A DNA stretch of 64,000 bases from Eutreptiella sp. 'Long Island Sound 2002' (taxonomy: Eukaryota > Euglenozoa > Euglenophyceae > Eutreptiales > Eutreptiaceae): assembly GCA_964036045.1 (NCBI GenBank), contig OZ038378.1, positions 143,402,910 through 143,466,909 on the forward strand. Reading direction: 5' to 3'. Positions 10,011-18,731 of the stretch are shown here, piece by piece. A model generated the notes under the pieces. The model ran no database searches. It worked only from the letters and a program-made list of their open reading frames with translations, and was not told the origin of the DNA. Position 1 is the stretch's first letter. Every line of letters starts with the position of its first letter. The translations under genes were made by a program, and so were the position numbers.

Positions 10011-13000
10011 TTAGTTTCGCTTCTTACGCTGGGACATAGTCTCAGCACGGGTTAGGAGCTGCCCCTCGTTGTTCTCAACGAGGTAAGTGCGGAAGATGGG
10101 GTTGATACTCCCATCTGGTTGTATGAAGGCTGACATAGGTTCCCAGGTCGCCTCGGACAACCCATAGCCATCCCACAGGGTAAGGAATTTCCAGCCCTGT
10201 TTATACTCGTGGCGAGCAATACCTGCAACCACGTAGTAACCATCGACTGCCATCTCATCGGCAGTCATCTCTTCGAGTTCGTCTGCCTCCTCTGGACTGG
10301 CAGCGTTCTCTAGGTCTATACGTTCAATCTCACTGTCGCTGAGGCGCCACTCATCCCAAGACAAGTCGTCAGGGGAGTGATAATGCCTCAGCTGCTTAGG
10401 AGCACATAGCAGTTCACCACCTAGACGTGGACTGCACCTGACATGGATCCTGGATCCATCTATCCTGATGATACGATAGGGTCCAAAGTAAGGGTCCTGT
10501 AGGCAGTTACGTGGCCAGGAGGGTAGGCGTGAATGGTGTACCAAAACAAGGTCACCAACCTTGAAGCTGGCAGGTCGCCGTAGGCGGTTCCGTCGGCTCT
10601 GTTCACGGTCACGAATGTGCCTCAGGTTAGTACCAGCCTGGTTAGCCAGAGACTGCTTGTGTTCTAGCCAATCTCCTACAGGGCTCTTGAAGTCCTCAGG
10701 AAAGGGGGTTTTGAAGAACCAAGCAGGTCGTCCTCCATGGAACAGTTCGTGGGGGGTGAAACCCGTAGAAGAGCTCCGCTGCGAGTTCATGGACAGAACT
10801 GCCCAGGGCACTAGGCGTACCCAGTCCTTGGTGCGCTCCTGTTTCATCAGGATTCTTAAGTTTTGCTCCACCACACGGTTCTGTCTCTCACAGAGAGGGT
10901 TAGACGTGTGAGTGTAGGGCACACCTGTGGTTACCTCCACGTTGAGGGCATTTAGCACTCGTTTGTACCACCCAGTGTCACTGCGGATGCGTACATCTTC
11001 ATCAGAGTGCACCTGTTTAGGTGCTCCATAGGGTTCGAACCATTGTTCGACCAACATTTTCACAGTCTGCTCACCTGTGATTTTCTTATTGCAAGGGAAC
11101 ACACGGGTGAAGCGAGATAGACCACAGGTGACCACGAGGCAACTATCATAGCCGCCAAAGCGTGGTAGGCCGTGGATGTAATCCACGTAGAGAAGAGAGT
11201 TAGCAAAATAGGGTATGGGTAAGCTGGAGATCAGACCCCTATCCCTACTGTCGCTCTGCTTGCTGGCATGACAGCCACAAGCATCCACAATGGTCTGCAT
11301 ACGCGACCTCAGTTCAGTCAGGGTTAGACTGGAGTAGAAACACTCACGGAAGAAGTCCACTGAGCGATTAGCGCCAGTGTGACCGGAACTGAGATGGGAC
11401 CACTGTAGGCACCCATCTAGTCGTGTCTCAGGCACCACAATTCGGTCCTCGTAGAAGAGGTACTGATTGTTTTTATACCACTGGTGCCCGTCAATGACAC
11501 GGGGTTCGAGACCAGTGTTAAGGGTTTGGAGAATTTCTTCATACTCTGACTGATAGTCGGTTAGACTCCAACCCTCCAGGATTCCAGCAGTGCGCATGGA
11601 CAGGTCAAGCTGGACATCCATACGCTGGAAAGCCTCTTTGGCGAGCGCCTCAGAGCTCTCACCAATAAGCGCATCGAAGTTGTTGCGCGATATATAGTCA
11701 GACAGTTCATTCTTAATCCCGGGGATATGATGCACTGTCAGCCTGAACTGGCTCAGGTAAGTCCACCACCGTTTTAGCTTCGCTTTCTCTGGTGGTGGGC
11801 CCTTCTGAAATGACTTCACAGGCTCCTGGTCACACAGCCAGACAATAGGGTTAGACCCCAGGAGTCGGGATTGTGAAGATAGCACCAACATACCGGCCAG
11901 GAGTTCCTGGTCATAGGTGCTGTAGTTGGAACGCGCTTGGTTCCACTTCCAATTCCAGTGTCCCAGTGGCACCAGTCGCCACTCACTGGTAGGATAGTCG
12001 TGTTTCAACGAACCATCACGGTTCAGTCCAGTAGTACGATAATGGCAGTGGGTTAGCTCAGCGGAGTTAAGCTCCTGCCATTGATAGATCGTACCTCCCC
12101 CCCCTACATCACTGGCATCAGTGATCAGGACTATCTCGCCCTCGGGGCGGGGAACTCCCAAGCAGTTGGAGGAGGCAATCTTCTTCTTCAACTCCTGGAA
12201 ACACTCTTCCTCTCTGGAGGTCCACCTCCAGGGAGTAGTTTTCTTGATTAGGTCAGTGAGGGGTGCAGAGGAGTAAGTAAAATTGTGGATGTGACGCCGA
12301 TAGAAATTACAGGCGCCCACAAAACTCCTCACATCGTGTAGACCCTTCTTAGGGTCATCGCGAATCTGCATGTCCTGTAGGGGCTGCATCTTAGACGCGG
12401 CTGGTTTCCACCAGCCATACCCCACGTCGAAACCCAAATACTCCATCTCCTCTTTCATGAACTCACATTTTTCGAGTTTGATTCGGAGATGGTTTTCTTG
12501 ACAAACAGTGAAGAATTCACGTAGGAGAAGGACATGGTCCTCTTTGGTATTAGTACCCAAACTCACGTCGTCGATGTGAGCCTCCATTTCTGCACCCCGA
12601 GAAATCAACTCTTGTACTAGAGGCCTGCGCCTCAGTATGTACAAAATTTTGTTCATAAGCTCCTGGAAGAGCGCTGGGGCGTTAGCCACCCCGAAAGGCA
12701 TAACCTTCCACTTGAAGACACGACCCTTAGGGGTTATAAAGGCAAGCAGCTCCTGAGCTGCGGCGGTTAGGTCAACCTGCCAGAAACCAGAGCGTTTGTC
12801 CATTTTGGTCTTATACCTACATTTGGCAATACGCTCCAGGGTGTTTTCCATGTTAGGAATACTCCCTGAGTGGTTCTGGGTTTTCTTGTTGACCTCACCA
12901 TAGTCTACAACAAGACGTAGAGCAGTCGACCCTGGTTTAGCAACAAGGAAACAGGGGCTGCAGTGATGGGGATAGTCCCCATGTTTGTACTCTTCAACGA

Positions 13001-14789
13001 GGCCAGCATCAATGCATTCTTGGATCTGGCGCTCGATTTCTTCAACCTGTTCCTGTGGAGCGGGATAGGGACGACGCCTCACTCGCGTCTTTTCAAATTC
13101 TGGTTTCAATTTCAGGTCCATCTGGACCAGTTTTTTGCAAGATAGGGGAGGCGGCAAGGCGCCGAACACCTCCTCATATGTTATCAGCAGTTTCTTCAGG
13201 CGGGGGTCAAGGTTAAGACTCTCGACTTTCTGAAGGAAATCCTCCTCAGCATGGAGGTTGCTTTTTCCATGTTCTTTCTTTTTATGCCGATCAGCAGTTT
13301 CGGCAGGTACAGTACCATTGTCCCACTCAGGGGGACATTGCTGCCCATAGTGTAGAGAGTACACTAGAGGTATCTCAGGATCAGGCAGCTTATAGGACTC
13401 ATCGTCCTCCTCAGACCAGATGGAGTATTTCCAGGTCTGTCTGAGGTATTGAAGCCGCTCTTGGCGCTCAATACCTTCGGCCTTCAGGTACAACAGCCGT
13501 CGGAGTTCTTGCGTGTCATGCTCAGACAAGGGCATGTTATTAGCAGCAGGCCGTGCCAGAGCATCAGTACTCCGGGCCACGGGTTCACCTGTGTGCACAG
13601 GCTGCATGTGTAGCACTGGTTTCCCAACAGAGGAAGCGGGTTCAGAGGTTGACTCTAGATCTACCTCCTCTAGCAACAGCTGGGCCAGGAAAGCACTATG
13701 TTTTAGGTCAACACAGCTGGGATCCACAGAGGGAATAGTGCTGGCGATCTCAGACAGTTGGTCGTCAGCATCCTCTTTTACAGCTGCAGGTTCCAGATAG
13801 TCATCAGGAGACTCACACCCTGTAAGTGTGGCAGATAGGTGCTCAGGAGATCGATTTTTGAGATCATAAAGGGTCAGGCCACGATTTTCGGCCATGACCT
13901 CTTTTAGTAGCACCTGGTCCAGGTCACACAGGGGTACAGGATTGAGAGATCCATCGATGATGGACAGGAAACTGGCCCACTCAGGGGCCTGCATAGCTGT
14001 GTCTGAGTCCTCAGGCACATAGATGGGGCCGTCGGGGAGTTGCACTCTTCCCACGGTCATTCGGTCAAGCATACGGCGCCAGTAGGCATGTTCACCAGAG
14101 CAACCCCAGTCAGGGGTGCACATAACAACCCTTCCTCCCTCATAAGCGATCTTGGTCAGGACCTTCGCGAGCAGGGAGAAGGGAGGGTTAGCATACGCTA
14201 GGCCCATTGCTTTCCAGAAGAAACGGAAAGCATTGTTCGTCTGTTTCGAGCAGTACAACTGCATGATGTGCTGTTGTTGGCTCGCAAACAATTCCACCTG
14301 GATCTCATCCAGGTTTACCTGAAGGGCCGCCAGTCCATTTTCGAGAACATGACGGGCCAGTTGGTAATTTTCAGTACGATAGTTCGTCTTGGCTGCGTAG
14401 CGCAGCCCAGACTCTTTTCGTCCTGACAGCTCCAAAGGAACGGAGAATAGCCCACTGCCAAAGTCGCAGTGCAAAGAGTAAGGTCGCTGTAGGGACAGCA
14501 TTTTAACCTGGGGGTTTCTTCTTAGAAAGTCAGTGCCAATGACAATGTCAAAGGCGTCAGTGTCCAACACTCTGCAGTGTTGAGTCACGGTTTCGTCGCC
14601 CAGACAGATGGTCACATCGACCCACCCCAAGGAATGGATGGTACGCCCATCCCCTACTCTTATGGCCACGGTCTTAGTCTTCTTGAAAGTTTTAAGCAGG
14701 CGCCGGGCCACTATGGAAAGTGTTGCACCGGTATCAAGCACTGCTCGAAAAACCTGATCCCCGATTTTCACGAGGATCCAGAAAACCAA
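10011..14789 (-). CDS. pol: Gypsy-A1 Pol: protease, Dam-like module, RT, RNase H, integrase, chromodomain
   Basis: 1592 codons in the gag frame, probably expressed as Gag-Pol. Aspartic protease: LDTGATLS (residues 18-25) with FDIVIGTDFL. Residues about 160-250 resemble Dam-type adenine methyltransferase-like modules: VELFAS, then LAYANPPFSLL with the NPPF motif at 201-204, then VVMCTPDW. RT about 525-830, with WQVDL, VMPFGVANAP and an unusual active site EAHIDDV (His in place of Tyr). RNase H from about 890 (ITDASDVGG, DQELLA, CDQEPVKS). Integrase: zinc-binding GHTG...CGCH near 1130-1170, catalytic Asp in LYVDYIHG (about 1202) and SDEDVRI (about 1265), Glu in the CERQNRVVEQ region. C-terminal chromodomain about 1510-1550 (YYVVAGI..LTLWDGYGLSEATWEP). 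Ends in TAA. Intact. Confidence 0.93.
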   Translation of the reverse strand: MVFWILVKIGDQVFRAVLDTGATLSIVARRLLKTFKKTKTVAIRVGDGRTIHSLGWVDVTICLGDETVTQHCRVLDTDAFDIVIGTDFLRRNPQVKMLSLQRPYSLHCDFGSGLFSVPLELSGRKESGLRYAAKTNYRTENYQLARHVLENGLAALQVNLDEIQVELFASQQQHIMQLYCSKQTNNAFRFFWKAMGLAYANPPFSLLAKVLTKIAYEGGRVVMCTPDWGCSGEHAYWRRMLDRMTVGRVQLPDGPIYVPEDSDTAMQAPEWASFLSIIDGSLNPVPLCDLDQVLLKEVMAENRGLTLYDLKNRSPEHLSATLTGCESPDDYLEPAAVKEDADDQLSEIASTIPSVDPSCVDLKHSAFLAQLLLEEVDLESTSEPASSVGKPVLHMQPVHTGEPVARSTDALARPAANNMPLSEHDTQELRRLLYLKAEGIERQERLQYLRQTWKYSIWSEEDDESYKLPDPEIPLVYSLHYGQQCPPEWDNGTVPAETADRHKKKEHGKSNLHAEEDFLQKVESLNLDPRLKKLLITYEEVFGALPPPLSCKKLVQMDLKLKPEFEKTRVRRRPYPAPQEQVEEIERQIQECIDAGLVEEYKHGDYPHHCSPCFLVAKPGSTALRLVVDYGEVNKKTQNHSGSIPNMENTLERIAKCRYKTKMDKRSGFWQVDLTAAAQELLAFITPKGRVFKWKVMPFGVANAPALFQELMNKILYILRRRPLVQELISRGAEMEAHIDDVSLGTNTKEDHVLLLREFFTVCQENHLRIKLEKCEFMKEEMEYLGFDVGYGWWKPAASKMQPLQDMQIRDDPKKGLHDVRSFVGACNFYRRHIHNFTYSSAPLTDLIKKTTPWRWTSREEECFQELKKKIASSNCLGVPRPEGEIVLITDASDVGGGGTIYQWQELNSAELTHCHYRTTGLNRDGSLKHDYPTSEWRLVPLGHWNWKWNQARSNYSTYDQELLAGMLVLSSQSRLLGSNPIVWLCDQEPVKSFQKGPPPEKAKLKRWWTYLSQFRLTVHHIPGIKNELSDYISRNNFDALIGESSEALAKEAFQRMDVQLDLSMRTAGILEGWSLTDYQSEYEEILQTLNTGLEPRVIDGHQWYKNNQYLFYEDRIVVPETRLDGCLQWSHLSSGHTGANRSVDFFRECFYSSLTLTELRSRMQTIVDACGCHASKQSDSRDRGLISSLPIPYFANSLLYVDYIHGLPRFGGYDSCLVVTCGLSRFTRVFPCNKKITGEQTVKMLVEQWFEPYGAPKQVHSDEDVRIRSDTGWYKRVLNALNVEVTTGVPYTHTSNPLCERQNRVVEQNLRILMKQERTKDWVRLVPWAVLSMNSQRSSSTGFTPHELFHGGRPAWFFKTPFPEDFKSPVGDWLEHKQSLANQAGTNLRHIRDREQSRRNRLRRPASFKVGDLVLVHHSRLPSWPRNCLQDPYFGPYRIIRIDGSRIHVRCSPRLGGELLCAPKQLRHYHSPDDLSWDEWRLSDSEIERIDLENAASPEEADELEEMTADEMAVDGYYVVAGIARHEYKQGWKFLTLWDGYGLSEATWEPMSAFIQPDGSINPIFRTYLVENNEGQLLTRAETMSQRKKRN

Positions 14790-14816
14790 GTCCTCCTCTT
14801 CGGAGCCGCCCCCCTA
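14790..14816 (-). promoter_or_regulatory. Gag-pol junction: in-frame UAG with G-rich 3' context (readthrough candidate)
   Basis: On the coding strand GAA TAG GGG GGC GGC joins Gag to Pol with no frame change; eight codons (GGGSEEED) lead to the pol block. UAG followed by G and a G-rich segment resembles the gag-pol readthrough arrangement of murine leukaemia-type retroviruses. Downstream pseudoknot formation was not tested. Confidence 0.6.
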
Positions 14817-17048
14817 TTCCTCATCAGGGAATTTCACATCCACTCCTGCAGCCATGAGGGACTTGGCCATCCAGGCCAAGCGCCTCTTTTTAGAATTATT
14901 CCCCTCAGGGGTAGCGTTATCCCCTTGGGGTCGCTTCTGGGGGACACCTGCGGCAGGAGCGGGTGTGGCAGCAGGAGTAGGCGTAGCAACAGGCGCTGAT
15001 GAGCGCCTCTGGGGGTTAGGGGGTCCAGTCTTACCACCCCCCTTGCCACCTCCTTTACCTTTATCCCCATTCGGGGGATTCCTGGCGGGCGTCGGGTTCT
15101 TCTGGCGCTCCGCCTCCTGACGCTTGAGTTTGTCACTCTCGCTTTTCTTGATGTGGCATTCGTCCTCATAGTGACGACGCTTGCCACAGTAACCACAGGT
15201 GATGGTACACCTGAAGTGGTCCTGATGGGTCACAGTTTTCCCATCTTTAGTATGCTGCTGACGTTTCATCTGCAGCATACAGCCACTGCGAAGATCGCAG
15301 TCAGAGGCATGACAAGGTCCCCCCTTGTCATTGACAGGTCGGCAGTAAAACAGGGGGGGGGTGCCTGCATCAGTTGGAACCTCGTTCATGGCACGTAGGT
15401 TGCCCCTCCCTTTACCGCCTCCCTGGTTGGTGTTAGTGGGATTTTTATGCCCCTTCCCTTCGCCACGTTCAGGGGTAGGGGTACCACCTCGTCCCAAATG
15501 TTTCTTGAGGAACTTCTCCATGTGGGAGTCGTTCTCTCTCTCAAGAGCTAGCTCAATCAAGAGATCCACCAGTGTATCATACGAGTGGGTCCTGCTCTTC
15601 CTCTCAGAGGTTGAGCGGCAATCATCCCACGTACGCTGGGGGATCTTACTCATGAGCCACAGGTGGGGCTCAGTGGCTCCGTAGGAGCCCACATTCATCC
15701 TCGAAAATAAGTACTCCATGTCGCACACATACTCAGAAATTGGCGCAGCGGATGGAAACTCCGGGAGCATAGGTAGCTCCTCGATTTGTGTGCGTACGCT
15801 GAGGTCAGTCTCATAGACTGGGAATGTTTTCTCTAACCTCAGGAGTACCTCCGCCCAAGTAGAACAGGTTTTCACAATCTGTTTGACCTGTTTTTGCAAA
15901 AATTTCTTTTTGCATGAGCGTTTTAGCAGTGAACATTTGGTGGCCACATCCACATGGGATTGGCCAGTCAACAAAAGGAACTCCGCAAATTCTTCTGCCC
16001 ATTCTGGCAGGTTTTTAGGGTCGAACTCCGGCAGTTCCAGCTGGATGTTCGCCTCGGCAATCGGTCTGCCCATCTTCCCACCCCCCGGAGTTAGGCCTGA
16101 AGGCGACACGCCGGCAAGTGGGGCCAGGGCTGACAACCCTCTTCTCTCACTCTCTGTGACAGGCACGTCCTGTAGGTCCGCCATAGGCACAGTCCTGGCA
16201 CGGGGGTGAAAGGGGCTGGGGCAGGTAACCTTAGGCAACAGCCTTGAGACCCTCGATCTCTTGAGATCTTCGGCCAAGGTACTCAGCCCTGGAGAGAGAG
16301 AGAGGAACTCAGGCTTGGGTAAGGGTTCTGCAATACCCAGTTTAGCCTTAATGGCCTCTGCTAAGGCCGTCACATCTGGATCTTCTGATCCAGACAGGAA
16401 TTTGGCCAGCAGCTCGGCCGTTTGATCCAGGGCACCGTAGGTTGGCCTTGGATGATGTTCTTCGACTCGAGTTGGGCCCACTTCGGGAGCCCTTGGGGTT
16501 GGGTACTCAGGTCGTAGTCGTCTTGGCAGGGATGCAGTAGACGGAGGGCCTGAGTGTGAGTAGGACCCTAGATCCGTACGTGGTCTTGACCCATGTACAG
16601 CCAGTGGTTCCTCTCCATCTTCCCCACGGATGGATTTGTAGTACTCATCGTGCATGATGTACTCATCCATCTTCATCTTCAGCTTCTCATATTCCTCAGG
16701 TCCTTCAATGGCAGTTGAGGATGAAGCTGGGCAATTGGATCGTGATACTGAAGCAGCCACACGTCTGTGGAGGTGACTGAAGCTGTCTCCACCGTGTGCT
16801 GCTAAGGCCTCGGTGGTAAGGCCTTTATTCTTCTCCGCCCTTCTGCGTTCTGGATCTCCTTGGGACCCAGATGCGCCACTGAGGTGATGTGGTGCTCGGT
16901 GTGGTGGTTCACTCATTGGGTGGACCACACTGCCCATTTGTACTTGGACAGTTCGGATAGGCCAGGTCCTTACACTTGGTGTGGACATTATGGACTTTTT
17001 GTTGAGCTTTTGTTCTGCACTTCTCAGGGTCGGTTCAAAAGGTCTCAA
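14814..17048 (-). CDS. gag: Gypsy-A1 Gag polyprotein with CCHC zinc knuckle
   Basis: 744 codons in the longest form. The first ATG lies only about 20 nt from the LTR, so the ATG at residue 21 (MSTPSVRTW, base 16988) is an equally good start. The N-terminal half is disordered and Pro/Arg-rich. The middle (about residues 345-520) is a capsid-like helical region with NLPEWAEEFAEFLLLTGQ and a typical retrotransposon gag core. Near residues 615-630 is a perfect knuckle C-x2-C-x4-H-x4-C (CGYCGKRRHYEDEC), followed by a Lys/Gly-rich tail. It would form the particle and bind element RNA. It ends ...FPDEE at TAG 14816-14814, and the same frame continues into pol. Confidence 0.92.
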   Translation of the reverse strand: MRPFEPTLRSAEQKLNKKSIMSTPSVRTWPIRTVQVQMGSVVHPMSEPPHRAPHHLSGASGSQGDPERRRAEKNKGLTTEALAAHGGDSFSHLHRRVAASVSRSNCPASSSTAIEGPEEYEKLKMKMDEYIMHDEYYKSIRGEDGEEPLAVHGSRPRTDLGSYSHSGPPSTASLPRRLRPEYPTPRAPEVGPTRVEEHHPRPTYGALDQTAELLAKFLSGSEDPDVTALAEAIKAKLGIAEPLPKPEFLSLSPGLSTLAEDLKRSRVSRLLPKVTCPSPFHPRARTVPMADLQDVPVTESERRGLSALAPLAGVSPSGLTPGGGKMGRPIAEANIQLELPEFDPKNLPEWAEEFAEFLLLTGQSHVDVATKCSLLKRSCKKKFLQKQVKQIVKTCSTWAEVLLRLEKTFPVYETDLSVRTQIEELPMLPEFPSAAPISEYVCDMEYLFSRMNVGSYGATEPHLWLMSKIPQRTWDDCRSTSERKSRTHSYDTLVDLLIELALERENDSHMEKFLKKHLGRGGTPTPERGEGKGHKNPTNTNQGGGKGRGNLRAMNEVPTDAGTPPLFYCRPVNDKGGPCHASDCDLRSGCMLQMKRQQHTKDGKTVTHQDHFRCTITCGYCGKRRHYEDECHIKKSESDKLKRQEAERQKNPTPARNPPNGDKGKGGGKGGGKTGPPNPQRRSSAPVATPTPAATPAPAAGVPQKRPQGDNATPEGNNSKKRRLAWMAKSLMAAGVDVKFPDEE

Positions 17049-17056
17049 GGGACTGT

Positions 17057-17066
17057 CTCTGCTACC
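17057..17066 (-). other. Gypsy-A1 primer binding site, initiator Met-tRNA type
   Basis: On the coding strand GGTAGCAGAG follows the 5' LTR. It is complementary to the 3' end CTCTGCTACC(A) of eukaryotic initiator Met-tRNA. The T expected to pair with the terminal A is C here (base 17067), shared with the LTR edge. Confidence 0.7.
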
Positions 17067-17793
17067 GGAAAGATGTCCTTGAATTATGCCCTAGGTCTTT
17101 TGATGTATTCCTGCAAGTTGGTTTTGTAGTGGAAAACCCCAAACCAAAGCAGCAAGTAGAGCAAGGACTGAATATGGATCGAATCAATGAAATCAATGAT
17201 TGGTTTTGGAATCCAGTGTAACACAGAAGGGCTGCAGATAGACAAAGCAGGTATATGTACATAGATTCAATCACAAATGAATAATGCAAAAGGTTTTAAA
17301 TGAAAATTGGTCAGACTCTAGCCTCAGTGGTTGCAATAGGCACTTCATGTGCACTCTTTTGGGTGAAATGGTGCTGGTTAGGACTGAGGGGCATAGATGT
17401 CAGGACCACACAGAAAATGACTTGGCCAAGCAACTGAATTCAGAAACAGTTACAGAGTAGGACCACAATAAGTGGTAGATTCAATTGAGTATAGGGGTCT
17501 TGGGGTGGGAGACCACTTAGGCTTAACCTCCAAGGCCCACAAGCATGGAATGCCTGATTTATTTTGGTATGACCTCCATGAAGGAAGGTACCTCCGCTCA
17601 GTTGAGTGGTAGGGGTGAACTTCATGGGGGGGGCTAGGGTCACAACCCTAGTTACCTTGAGAAAGTGTACTTTAGGCCACAAAAGAGAGATAAAAACACT
17701 TAAGTTTGTCTCAGCATCAACAAAGGGTATTAAGGGGGGGCTTAGCCTGGATCAAGCCCTCCAAGAAAGACATGGCAGTGACTTTTTCTTACT
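17067..17793 (-). repeat. Gypsy-A1 5' LTR (727 bp)
   Basis: Direct repeat of 6703-7429. It would carry the element promoter for minus-strand transcription. No TATA box could be assigned with confidence. Confidence 0.95.
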
Positions 17794-17798
17794 TCCCT
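17794..17798. repeat. Target site duplication TCCCT (right of Gypsy-A1)
   Basis: Partner of 6698-6702, directly after the LTR terminus ...TTCTTACT. Confidence 0.9.
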
Positions 17799-18731
17799 CC
17801 CAAGTTGCAGTCACACCTCGCCCATCTCCCCAGATATGCGTCCCCGACCACCAAGGCCCTCTCCCTGTCCCACCAGAGCCTGGCGTACTACGTCACGGGG
17901 GTCTTGAACGCCTCCATAGGCTTCCAAGCACTCCACCTAACACACCCCACCACCGCCCTCCAGCCGGCCACACGCGCCGTGACCAAGGCATGGGCAGCAC
18001 ACGGGGGCTGGCCCACCTCCATACCCACCCGCGCCATCCGAGCGGCATGGCCCCACTATGGAGACGCCATAGGGGACGAGGTGAAAGCGGCCTATACCAG
18101 ACACACCGCCCTCCTCCTTCACCGCATGACCCACAACCACTCACCGGAGGTCCGCGAGGTCACCGCCATCCGCCTCCAAGCCGCACAACGGGCCCGCAAC
18201 ACATGCCCGCGCTGGGTACTCCACCAGACGGGCATGCCCACCAACATGAACACCCGCCTGTGGAACCACCTGCAGCTTCTGCTCCCATCCCCACACCACG
18301 CCATACTCACCAACCCCACGTGCCCAGAGAAAGGGCCACTAGCGGTCCTCTGCGGGGACCTCCACCACCACCCCAAGGGCACCATCCACACCATAGACCT
18401 TGTCGGGGCCTCCATCACCGTAGTATACGTCACCCTCGCCCAAATGCGGGTCCTGCACCACAGCGGGGCACACCACACCCCCTTTCTACAGCTTCCCGAA
18501 TGGCCACAATACCGCCTCTTCCACCAGTACCTCACCCAGACGGCACGAACAGCGGGACACACTCTACCGGGCAGCAAAAGACATGCGCACAGCCTACCGA
18601 GAATTCACAAAGCAACACCCGCGACCCATCCCAGAGACACCGCCCTACGCACCCACCGGATCGAAACACGAACCCGTCCCCCCAGTAACGGGCCCAGTCC
18701 CACCACTAACCCTGCTACTGGCCCCGAATGA
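17799..18731 (+). CDS. LINE ORF2 continued: RT thumb/connection region
   Basis: Directly after the second copy of TCCCT the reading frame continues that of 4261-6702, starting PKLQSHLAHLPRY. The segment is rich in helical stretches expected of the RT thumb and the linker to RNase H. From about 18540 the frame loses protein character and ends at TGA 18729, while the +1 frame takes over with a helical segment (EQRDTLYRAAKDMRTAY). A one-base indel or a shift site between 18530 and 18583 is therefore likely; there is no homopolymer run there to explain it. Confidence 0.75.
   Translation, partial: PKLQSHLAHLPRYASPTTKALSLSHQSLAYYVTGVLNASIGFQALHLTHPTTALQPATRAVTKAWAAHGGWPTSIPTRAIRAAWPHYGDAIGDEVKAAYTRHTALLLHRMTHNHSPEVREVTAIRLQAAQRARNTCPRWVLHQTGMPTNMNTRLWNHLQLLLPSPHHAILTNPTCPEKGPLAVLCGDLHHHPKGTIHTIDLVGASITVVYVTLAQMRVLHHSGAHHTPFLQLPEWPQYRLFHQYLTQTARTAGHTLPGSKRHAHSLPRIHKATPATHPRDTALRTHRIETRTRPPSNGPSPTTNPATGPE

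Larger units (their letters stand above)
6703..17793 (-). mobile_element. Gypsy-A1: complete Ty3/Gypsy-like LTR retrotransposon, recent
   Basis: 11,091 bp between two 727-bp direct repeats, flanked by TCCCT on both sides. It reads on the minus strand: 5' LTR (right), initiator-Met primer site, gag, in-frame TAG, pol (protease, Dam-like module, RT, RNase H, integrase, chromodomain), 2.6 kb of non-coding DNA, a short G-rich polypurine tract, 3' LTR (left). Gene order RT-RNase H-integrase and the chromodomain place it with Ty3/Gypsy chromovirus-like elements. The LTRs differ by about two bases and both long ORFs are open, so the copy may be active. It splits the LINE RT gene exactly in frame. 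Confidence 0.95.
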
